Assembly (NCBI GenBank): GCA_964403775.1
Contig: CAYOHL010000038.1
Span: 1-8,206, forward strand
DNA from: CG1-02-33-12 sp964403775
Lineage (GTDB): Archaea; Nanobdellota; Nanobdellia; Woesearchaeales; CG1-02-33-12
Length of the DNA stretch: 8,206 nucleotides
Direction: 5' to 3'
Both the position numbers and the translations under genes were made by a program. Under the pieces are notes generated by a model, which was given only the letters and a program-made list of their open reading frames with translations, searched no databases and was not told where the DNA came from. Positions 1 through 5,551 of the stretch are shown here, one piece after another (position 1 is the first letter of the stretch; the number at the start of each line of letters is the position of its first letter).

Positions 1-27
1 GTAATGGCCAACCTATCAATATTATGA
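1..27 (+). CDS. possible 3' end of an upstream gene (partial)
   Basis: The frame beginning at base 1 reads VMANLSIL and then a TGA at 25-27. That stop overlaps the ATG of the ABCE1 gene by four bases (ATGA), a classic arrangement for translationally coupled genes in an operon. There is no recognisable Shine-Dalgarno sequence or TATA box in the 23 bases before ABCE1, which would fit expression from an upstream gene. Only eight codons are visible, so no function can be given. An open stretch this short could easily be chance. An alternative is that this is untranslated leader. Confidence 0.3.
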   Translation, partial: VMANLSIL

Positions 28-1781
28 CAAGAATAGCTATTGTAAGGAAAGAGCACTGCAACCCAATAAAGTGCCAGAACCTCTGCATAAAACTCTGCCC
101 AAGGAACAGGACTGGAGAGGAATGCATAATCATAGGAGAAGATGGCAAGCCCGAGATAGATGAATCTCTGTGCACTGGCTGTGGAATATGCTCAAACAGA
201 TGTATTTTTGAGGCAATTCATATTATAAACCTGCCCGAAGAGCTGAAAAAAGACCCAATTCATGTTTATGGCAAAAACAGCTTTCATCTTTACAATTTGC
301 CAATACCAATATTCGGAAAGGTTGTTGGAATCCTTGGCCAGAACGGAATCGGAAAGTCAACTGCAATAAAGATAATTGCAGGTGTTTTAAAGCCAAACAT
401 GGGCGATTTGTCACAAAAAAAGTTTGAAATCAATAAATTAATTGAATTCTTTAAGGGAACAGAGGCACAGACATTTTTTGAAAAAGTAAGAGACAAAAAA
501 ATAACTATTTCTTACAAGCCCCAAGAGGTTGATATTATTCCAAAGAAATTTAATGGAAAAGTAATTGAGCTATTAAAGAAAGTCGATCAGAAAAAAATGC
601 TTAAAAAGGTTTCAGAAAAACTTGAAATAGAAAAAATACTAGACCATGACATAAAAGACATCTCTGGAGGAGAACTGCAAAGAGTTGCTATTGCAGCAAC
701 AGTATTAAAAAAAGCAAACCTCTATGTTTTTGATGAGCCAACATCTTATTTGGATGTTAAGCAAAGGATTAAGATAAGCAGATTTATAAGGGAATTAGCT
801 AATGAGCAAACAGCTGTTCTTGTTGTTGAGCATGATTTAATAATATTAGATTACATTGCTGATTTAATTCATGTGATGTATGGAAAAAAAGCTTGCTATG
901 GTGTTGTCTCACAGCCAAAATCAGCAAAAGCAGGCATTAATGTTTATCTCTCTGGCTATCTGAAAGAGGAAAATACAAGATTCAGGGATCATGTAATAAA
1001 GTTTATGGAAAAACCTCCTGTAAAGACAACTAAAAGCAATATTTTGACTGGATGGACAGAAATAGAAAAAAAGCTTGGCAGCTTTAAGTTTGATGCAAAA
1101 CAAGGTAATATTTACAAAAATGCAGTAGTTGGAATTTTAGGAGAAAATGCAATTGGAAAAACATCATTTGTCAAGATCCTTGCAGGAGTAATAAAAAGCG
1201 ACAAAGGAATTATTACTAATAAGGTTAGGGTTTCCTACAAGCCCCAGTATATTAACACTGAGTCAGATGAGATTGTTGCAACTGTTCTAAAAGATGCTGT
1301 TGCAAATTATAACACAAGGATTATAAGACCACTTGAAATAAAACCATTGCTTCTGAAAAAGCTAAGCGAGCTTTCTGGAGGCGAGCTTCAACGTGTAGCT
1401 ATTGCTTTGTGCCTTTCAAAGGAAGCTGACTTATACTTATTAGATGAGCCATCTGCATACCTTGATGTAGAGCAAAGACTTGCAGTCTCAAAAGCAATAA
1501 AGGAAATGGCTGAATCAGAAAATAAGGCAATGCTTGTTGTTGACCATGATATTTTGTTTATTGATTACTTGTCAGAAGAGCTTATTGTCTTTGATGGAGT
1601 TCCTGCTGTTAAGGGAATTGCCCATGGCCCCTTTTCAATGGAGCAGGGAATGAATAAATTTCTTAAAGGCCTTGACATGACCTTTAGGAGGGATACTGAA
1701 TCACACAGACCAAGAGCCAACAAACTAAACTCCCAGATGGACAGCAAGCAGAAAAAGGAAAACAAATTTTATTATGTATAA
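24..1781 (+). CDS. ABCE1/Rli1 ribosome-recycling ATPase
   Basis: ABCE1 is a soluble twin-ATPase that binds the ribosome with aRF1 or Pelota and splits it into subunits after termination or rescue. All family landmarks are visible. An N-terminal ferredoxin-like domain has eight spaced cysteines (C12, C17, C21, C25; C50, C53, C56, C60) for two 4Fe-4S clusters. The first ATPase domain has Walker A GQNGIGKST (105-113), Q-loop KPQ (165-167), signature ISGGELQR (213-220), Walker B ending DEP (237-239) and H270. The second has Walker A GENAIGKTS (373-381), Q-loop KPQ (406-408), signature LSGGELQR (450-457), Walker B DEP (474-476) and H508. The RFRD hinge and a C-terminal tail containing MTFRRD and RPRANK are also family features. 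At 585 residues it is close to the usual length of about 590. The start MTRIAIV matches the conserved beginning of archaeal members. One oddity is Ile61 after the last cluster cysteine, where proline is usual. The gene is convergent with the next gene, with a 2-base gap. Confidence 0.97.
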   Translation: MTRIAIVRKEHCNPIKCQNLCIKLCPRNRTGEECIIIGEDGKPEIDESLCTGCGICSNRCIFEAIHIINLPEELKKDPIHVYGKNSFHLYNLPIPIFGKVVGILGQNGIGKSTAIKIIAGVLKPNMGDLSQKKFEINKLIEFFKGTEAQTFFEKVRDKKITISYKPQEVDIIPKKFNGKVIELLKKVDQKKMLKKVSEKLEIEKILDHDIKDISGGELQRVAIAATVLKKANLYVFDEPTSYLDVKQRIKISRFIRELANEQTAVLVVEHDLIILDYIADLIHVMYGKKACYGVVSQPKSAKAGINVYLSGYLKEENTRFRDHVIKFMEKPPVKTTKSNILTGWTEIEKKLGSFKFDAKQGNIYKNAVVGILGENAIGKTSFVKILAGVIKSDKGIITNKVRVSYKPQYINTESDEIVATVLKDAVANYNTRIIRPLEIKPLLLKKLSELSGGELQRVAIALCLSKEADLYLLDEPSAYLDVEQRLAVSKAIKEMAESENKAMLVVDHDILFIDYLSEELIVFDGVPAVKGIAHGPFSMEQGMNKFLKGLDMTFRRDTESHRPRANKLNSQMDSKQKKENKFYYV

Positions 1782-1783
1782 AA

Positions 1784-2560
1784 TCAACCATCATTAATTG
1801 TTATCTTCATGCCATCATAAGCCACAATGACATTCTTGAACTGGTTACAGTAATTAACTAATTCATCATATGGCTTGTTATAGTGATTTATGTGTGTAAG
1901 AACAAGCTTTTTTGCATTAAGCTCATCTTTAAGCTTAATTGCCTCTACTGTTGAAATATGGTTTTCTGTTGGCGGCTCAAAAAAAGGTGTATTTGCAATT
2001 ATCAGGTCAGCATCCTTTAATAGATATGATGTATATTTTCCAAGTCCCTGAGCATCAGACAAATAAGCAATCTTCTGATTTTTATAGTTTATCATAAAGC
2101 CATAAGTAGGGGTATTTATTGAGTGGTGCACTGGAAAAGGGGTTATTGAAAAGCTCCCAAAATTTAGTATAGAGCCTGCGTAAAAAGGCACTTTAAGAAA
2201 TAGTTTAGCAAGTTTCTCTGTCCAGTATTCCCTTACAACACTTTCCATCACTTCCTGCTCGGCAAATAGTGTTGCTTTTTTCTTCCAATATTCAAATTCT
2301 TTAATCCCTCCTGTATGATCAAAGTGGTTATGAGTTAAAAGAATAACATGCAAATCCCTTATGTTATGGGCTATCAATTGATGCCCAATATCAGGCGGTG
2401 TCTCAACCAAAAGATTAAAGCTATTTATCTTAAAAAGCAAAGAGCTTCTTTCCCTAATAAATTTTCCTCTTTTTTCTAAAGCAATCTTGCAATGCTTACA
2501 GTCACAGTCTATTGAAGGAATTCCCTCTGCTGCCCCTGTCCCTAAAAATATTATTTCCAT
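1784..2560 (-). CDS. PhnP-like metallo-beta-lactamase-fold hydrolase
   Basis: This is a 258-residue hydrolase of the metallo-beta-lactamase superfamily, PhnP/COG1235 branch. It begins MEIIFLGTGAAEG, the usual first strand and glycine loop. The metal motif HxHxDH is H77, H79, D81, H82, and further ligands are H145 or H146, D169 and H223. H201 in NHIS corresponds to the family's catalytic histidine region. C19, C21 and C24 together with H226 match in spacing the structural zinc site known from PhnP. PhnP opens phosphoribosyl 1,2-cyclic phosphate during phosphonate breakdown, but no other phn gene is present here, so the true substrate is unknown. A cyclic phosphodiester or nucleotide-like compound is my inference. 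The frame stays open upstream to a TTG at 2632, adding 24 residues. I prefer the ATG at 2558-2560 because the conserved domain starts there and a TATA box lies about 24 bases upstream. It is the only gene here that ends in TGA, and its C-terminus faces the end of ABCE1. Confidence 0.9.
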   Translation of the reverse strand: MEIIFLGTGAAEGIPSIDCDCKHCKIALEKRGKFIRERSSLLFKINSFNLLVETPPDIGHQLIAHNIRDLHVILLTHNHFDHTGGIKEFEYWKKKATLFAEQEVMESVVREYWTEKLAKLFLKVPFYAGSILNFGSFSITPFPVHHSINTPTYGFMINYKNQKIAYLSDAQGLGKYTSYLLKDADLIIANTPFFEPPTENHISTVEAIKLKDELNAKKLVLTHINHYNKPYDELVNYCNQFKNVIVAYDGMKITINDG

Positions 2561-2580
2561 CGAAAAAGCCTTTTTTATTC

Positions 2581-2587
2581 TATAAAA
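2581..2587 (-). promoter_or_regulatory. TATA box for the PhnP-like gene (leaderless)
   Basis: On the minus strand the sequence reads TTTTATA, centred about 24 bases before the A of the ATG at 2560. An archaeal TATA box normally sits about 25 bases before the transcription start, so the message would begin at or next to the start codon. No Shine-Dalgarno sequence is seen. This supports the shorter start, because the TTG at 2632 lies upstream of this promoter. Confidence 0.6.
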
Positions 2588-2655
2588 GAGACAAACACTT
2601 CCCTTTTGGTATATTAATTTTTCGTTAATCAATTATATAGTTTTATAATGCTATA

Positions 2656-3216
2656 TTATGCCCTTCCTCTTGATTCCCCTTCAATAACACCGCTTGCAAT
2701 TAAATGAGCAACCCTTAATGGCTCTGGAATTAAAGAATGAGTGCAGGTTATTTCAATTATTTCTTCTGCTTGTTTTAAACTAAGGCCAATGACCTGAACA
2801 AATATATCATCTAATTGATGTACTTTTCCTGCTTTTTTCAGCAGCTTTATTTTTTCTGCATGATTAAGCTTTGTCAATGCTTTTTCTATTTTCTTAAAAT
2901 CAGGATAATCTCTCATCACAACAATCACAGGAATCCCTGTTTTTTTGTTTAAATCAGAAACATCAATCACATTAAAACCGCCAAGAGCTATTCCATCAAG
3001 GATAATTGCCTGTATCTGCGGCTTAAACTTGCTTTTATTCACCATTTCGATAATCTTTTCAGTTGAATCATTGCCGTCAACCTTAACTTTGGTTGAGATA
3101 ACGCCGTCAATAAAAGAGCCGCCACGGTAAATGGCCCCAACAACAATAACTTTTTTGTCATTAAATTTATCAAAAGGCCCGTCATCAATTCCCAAGACAC
3201 GAATCTCTTTTTTCAT
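2656..3216 (-). CDS. DUF99 family protein (endonuclease dU-like)
   Basis: This 186-residue protein belongs to the DUF99/UPF0215 family (COG1628), archaeal proteins with an RNase H-like fold related to endonuclease V and named endonuclease dU in some databases. The role would be cutting DNA at damaged or deaminated bases, but the activity here is inferred from the family only. Recognisable segments are RVLGIDDGPF (6-15, with paired D11 and D12), AIILDGIALGGFNVID (70-85, with D74), VMRDYPD (100-106) and HSLIPEPLRVAHLIASG (160-176). Acidic D11/D12 and D74 are candidate metal ligands. The longest frame begins at a TTG at 3225, three codons upstream. I chose the ATG at 3214-3216 because it is a standard start and lies about 23 bases downstream of a TATA box, whereas the TTG would be only 14 away. 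It runs ahead of the PhnP-like gene on the same strand, but that gene has its own promoter. The length is typical for the family. Confidence 0.9.
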   Translation of the reverse strand: MKKEIRVLGIDDGPFDKFNDKKVIVVGAIYRGGSFIDGVISTKVKVDGNDSTEKIIEMVNKSKFKPQIQAIILDGIALGGFNVIDVSDLNKKTGIPVIVVMRDYPDFKKIEKALTKLNHAEKIKLLKKAGKVHQLDDIFVQVIGLSLKQAEEIIEITCTHSLIPEPLRVAHLIASGVIEGESRGRA

Positions 3217-3235
3217 ATCTCTCAATAAGGCAAGG

Positions 3236-3242
3236 TTTTATA
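3236..3242 (-). promoter_or_regulatory. TATA box for the DUF99 gene (leaderless)
   Basis: The minus strand reads ATTAATATAAAACC here, with TATAAAA centred about 23 bases before the ATG at 3216. The purine-rich AAAG segment just upstream could serve as the TFB recognition element. The spacing points to a message that starts at or very near the start codon. Confidence 0.6.
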
Positions 3243-3253
3243 TTAATCTTTCC

Positions 3254-3281
3254 TTATTTTACTGAATTTTCAGTTTAATAA
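3254..3281. repeat. 28-base palindrome between divergent genes
   Basis: The centre is a perfect inverted repeat, ACTGAA (3261-3266) and TTCAGT (3269-3274), around two T bases. After a two-base mismatch on each side the symmetry resumes with TTATT (3254-3258) and AATAA (3277-3281), so 11 of 13 positions pair. It lies about 12 bases upstream of the DUF99 TATA box and about 36 before the candidate MazG TATA box. The size and twofold symmetry suit an operator for a dimeric winged-helix or helix-turn-helix regulator, but no regulator gene is in the window and the function is inferred. Confidence 0.5.
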
Positions 3282-3316
3282 GTGTCAGACAAAATTTGGG
3301 GTCTCAAACAATAAGA

Positions 3317-3324
3317 TTTATTAA
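3317..3324 (+). promoter_or_regulatory. weak TATA-like element before the MazG-like gene
   Basis: TTTATTAA is centred about 26 bases before the ATG at 3347, the right distance for leaderless transcription. It departs from the best archaeal consensus, so confidence is low. A better-looking CTATATA at 3335-3340 is too close: it would start a message about 15 bases inside the reading frame. Confidence 0.35.
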
Positions 3325-3346
3325 GACTAAATAACTATATACCACT

Positions 3347-3667
3347 ATGGAACTTAAAGATTTACTAAAATTTATAGAAATTGAAAGCAAATGACTTAGA
3401 ACATACTATAATAGCACTGATGAAGATAAAATAATTCTTGCACAAACTGTAAAATTAACTGAAGAGTTGGGTGAGCTTTGTAGTGAAGTTTTAGCTCATA
3501 AGTCCTTACAGAGAAAACAAAAACTTGATAATCATAATAAGGAAAACATATCAGAAGAATTTGCTGATGTTATAATTACAGCCCTGCTTCTTGCAAAAAC
3601 AATGGATGTTGATATTGAAAAAGCATTAGAAAACAAGCTTAAAAAAATTAATAAAAGATATGAATAA
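3347..3667 (+). pseudogene. MazG-like nucleotide pyrophosphohydrolase with in-frame TGA at codon 16
   Basis: MazG-like enzymes are all-alpha, magnesium-dependent hydrolases that cut (d)NTPs to monophosphate and pyrophosphate, cleaning the nucleotide pool. Reading from the ATG at 3347 gives MELKDLLKFIEIESK, then TGA at 3392-3394, then an uninterrupted frame to TAA, 106 codons in all. The metal motif is complete after the TGA: EExxE at E39, E40 and E43, and ExxD at E71 and D74, followed by NKLKKINKRY near the end. The only near-start codon after the TGA, TTG at 3467, is codon 41 and falls inside EELGE, removing two metal-binding glutamates, so I do not accept it as the real start. A single G-to-A change from TGG (Trp) would explain the stop. 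Explanations are a recent nonsense mutation, a sequencing error, or readthrough of TGA followed by C. The rest of the frame shows no decay. Confidence 0.7.
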
Positions 3668-3678
3668 TTCTAGATTAG

Positions 3679-3702
3679 CTATTAAAAAAGATTTTTTAAT
3701 AG
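3679..3702 (+). terminator. AT-rich hairpin with T-run after the MazG-like gene
   Basis: CTATTAAAAAA (3679-3689) pairs perfectly with TTTTTTAATAG (3692-3702) across a two-base GA loop, 12 bases past the MazG-like stop codon. The right arm carries six consecutive T bases and another T5 follows at 3713-3717. Archaeal RNA polymerase stops mainly at T-runs, so this is a plausible terminator isolating the operon downstream. The loop is too small for the whole stem to form in RNA, and the AT-richness makes some symmetry likely by chance. Confidence 0.45.
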
Positions 3703-3726
3703 TATTAAAAAATTTTTAGTAAGGTT

Positions 3727-3734
3727 TTTATATA
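3727..3734 (+). promoter_or_regulatory. TATA box for the glmS-glmM-glmU operon
   Basis: TTTATATA is a near-ideal archaeal TATA box. With the usual spacing of about 25 bases, transcription would begin near 3756, leaving a leader of about 36 bases before glmS. It is the only convincing promoter upstream of the three-gene operon. The leader is far too short for the glmS ribozyme known from bacteria. Confidence 0.6.
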
Positions 3735-3779
3735 TGCCATGATTACTATCCTTCTTGTTGACTATTTGTTAATAAAAAA

Positions 3780-3783
3780 GAGG
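3780..3783 (+). promoter_or_regulatory. Shine-Dalgarno site of glmS
   Basis: GAGG lies 8 bases before the ATG at 3792. It shows that this leadered gene uses ribosome-binding-site initiation, unlike the leaderless genes to its left. An ATG touching the GAGG (3784-3786) is followed at once by TAA and is too close to be used. Confidence 0.6.
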
Positions 3784-3791
3784 ATGTAATA

Positions 3792-5543
3792 ATGTGCGGG
3801 ATATTTGCCTATAAGGGAAATGGAAATGCAGCAGAGATTGTGCTTAACGGCCTCAAAAAGCTCGAATACCGCGGATATGACTCATGGGGAATGGCCTTTA
3901 AGCAAGATTCAAAAATAAATATAATAAAAAGAGTCGGAAGAATAGGGGATTTCAGGGAAAACTTCCCAAAAAGCCATCTTGCAATCGGCCACACAAGGTG
4001 GGCAACCCATGGCTCTGTTACAGAAGCAAATGCACATCCCCACCTCTCAAACAATAAAAAGATTTTTGTTATCCATAACGGGATAATAGAAAATTACGCA
4101 GAGCTAAAAGAATCCCTGATAAAAAAGGGCTATAAATTCAAAAGTGAGACAGACACAGAGGTCATACCTAATCTAATCCAGGAAAACATGAAGAGCTCTG
4201 GCTTTGAGGATGCTGTAAAAAAAGCACTGAAAAGGCTTGAGGGAAGCTTTGCCATAGCTGCAATAAACAATGATTCTGAGAATGTTGTTGCAGCAAGAAA
4301 AATGAGCCCAATGGTTCTTGGCCTGGCTAAAGACGGATTTTTCATATCATCTGATGCTCCTGCATTTCTTAGCTATACAAACAAAGCAGTAAGTTTAGAT
4401 GATAATGAGATGATAGTAATAAACAGAAAAATAAAAATAATTAACTTTATGACAGATAAAGAAATAAAAAAGGAGCCGGAAACAATAAGCCTGGATTTTA
4501 AAGAGTCAAAAAAAGGCAAATTCAGGCACTATATAATAAAAGAAATAAGCGAGCAGGAAGAGTCAATAAAGCGCGCAATTGGCCAGGATCAGGATTTCAT
4601 AAAAAACATTGCAAGCCAGATTAAAAATGCATTTGGTGTTTTTTTTGTTGCATGCGGGACAAGCTATCACGCATGCCTTTCAGCATCCTACTTGTTTTCA
4701 AAGATAGCCAAGAAGCACATTAATGTTGTTCTTGCATCAGAATTCAGGAATTACAGGCACTTCCTGACAGAAAACACATTGGTAATTGCTGTTTCACAGT
4801 CAGGGGAAACAGCTGATGTCCTGGATGCTGTCAGGGCTGCAAAAGAAAGGCATTCAAGAATAATCTCAATAGTCAATGTTCCTGGCTCAAGCCTTACAAG
4901 GCTGTCTGATGAGCTTATAATGATGAACGCAGGTCAGGAGGTAAGCGTTCTCTCAACAAAAAGCTATACATCCCAGCTTGCAATCCTCACATTATTAGCA
5001 TATGCCTCAATAAGCAAATTTGAAGATGGAAGGGAATTAATAAAAAAATCAGCCAGCTATGTTAATGAGATAATATCCAAAAACCTTAATAAGCTGGAAA
5101 ATCTTGCAGACATGCTAAAGAACAAAAAAGATATATTTTTAATTGGAAGAAGCCTTGGATTTCCGACTGCATTGGAAGGTGCATTAAAGATAAAAGAGGT
5201 CTCTTATATACATGCAGAGGGCCTTGCAGGAGGAGAGCTAAAGCACGGGACACTTGCATTAATTGAAAAAAATGTTCCAGTTATTGTGGTTTCAACAGAT
5301 GAAACAAAAAAGGATATTTTAAACAATGCACTGGAAATAAAAGCAAGAGGGGGCTTTATAATCGGGTTTAACTCTGAAAACAGCGATGTGTATGATTATT
5401 TCATAAAGATACCGTTGCTTGAAAACATGGAGCCAATACTAAGCATTATCCCGATACAGATCCTTGCATATTATCTTGCAATAAAAAGGGGCTGTGATCC
5501 TGACAAGCCAAGAAATCTTGCAAAATCAGTAACAGTAAAATAG
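3792..5543 (+). CDS. glmS: glutamine-fructose-6-phosphate aminotransferase (isomerizing), GlmS
   Basis: GlmS converts fructose 6-phosphate and glutamine into glucosamine 6-phosphate and glutamate, the first committed step to UDP-GlcNAc, in the cytoplasm. The 583-residue protein has an N-terminal class II glutamine amidotransferase domain (about 1-220). It starts MCGIFAY, so Cys2 becomes the N-terminal nucleophile after Met removal, and shows HTRWATHG (67-74), HNGIIENY (95-102) and SETDTEV (118-124). Two sugar-isomerase (SIS) domains follow: the first with ACGTS (287-291), VSQSGET (334-340) and STKSYTSQ (388-395), the second with AEGLAGGELKHG (475-486). The C-terminus, RNLAKSVTVK, is the conserved tail that closes the active site. 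The length is slightly below the roughly 600 residues of bacterial enzymes. The start is fixed by the catalytic cysteine and a Shine-Dalgarno site. It is the first gene of the operon; the TAG stop is followed 8 bases later by glmM. Confidence 0.97.
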   Translation: MCGIFAYKGNGNAAEIVLNGLKKLEYRGYDSWGMAFKQDSKINIIKRVGRIGDFRENFPKSHLAIGHTRWATHGSVTEANAHPHLSNNKKIFVIHNGIIENYAELKESLIKKGYKFKSETDTEVIPNLIQENMKSSGFEDAVKKALKRLEGSFAIAAINNDSENVVAARKMSPMVLGLAKDGFFISSDAPAFLSYTNKAVSLDDNEMIVINRKIKIINFMTDKEIKKEPETISLDFKESKKGKFRHYIIKEISEQEESIKRAIGQDQDFIKNIASQIKNAFGVFFVACGTSYHACLSASYLFSKIAKKHINVVLASEFRNYRHFLTENTLVIAVSQSGETADVLDAVRAAKERHSRIISIVNVPGSSLTRLSDELIMMNAGQEVSVLSTKSYTSQLAILTLLAYASISKFEDGRELIKKSASYVNEIISKNLNKLENLADMLKNKKDIFLIGRSLGFPTALEGALKIKEVSYIHAEGLAGGELKHGTLALIEKNVPVIVVSTDETKKDILNNALEIKARGGFIIGFNSENSDVYDYFIKIPLLENMEPILSIIPIQILAYYLAIKRGCDPDKPRNLAKSVTVK

Positions 5544-5547
5544 GTGA
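5543..5547 (+). promoter_or_regulatory. Shine-Dalgarno site of glmM overlapping the glmS stop
   Basis: GGTGA begins with the last base of the glmS TAG stop and ends 4 bases before the glmM ATG. It matches the anti-Shine-Dalgarno end of 16S rRNA. Its place on the stop codon means that ribosomes finishing glmS would be next to the glmM start, suggesting coupled translation. Confidence 0.55.
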
Positions 5548-5551
5548 AAGA

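Noticed and set aside
1356..1377. Short inverted repeat AAAGC/GCTTT inside ABCE1
   Set aside because: It lies in the codons leading to the second signature motif, the arms are only five bases, and the protein sequence constrains this region.
2561..2632. 24-residue N-terminal extension of the PhnP-like protein from TTG 2632
   Set aside because: The conserved fold begins at the ATG at 2560, the extension covers the TATA box, and no TATA box is placed properly for the TTG.
3467..3667. MazG-like protein starting at TTG 3467
   Set aside because: This start falls inside the EELGE metal motif and removes two of its glutamates; the coding similarity clearly continues upstream to the ATG at 3347 across the TGA.
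3784..3789. ATG-TAA start-stop just before glmS
   Set aside because: The ATG touches the GAGG site with no spacing, so initiation there is unlikely; ATG 3792 has proper spacing and encodes the catalytic Cys2.
3668..3791. glmS ribozyme or riboswitch before glmS
   Set aside because: Only 124 bases separate the genes and about 36 are predicted to be transcribed leader, too little for the known ribozyme; its conserved core is not visible, and it is a bacterial element.
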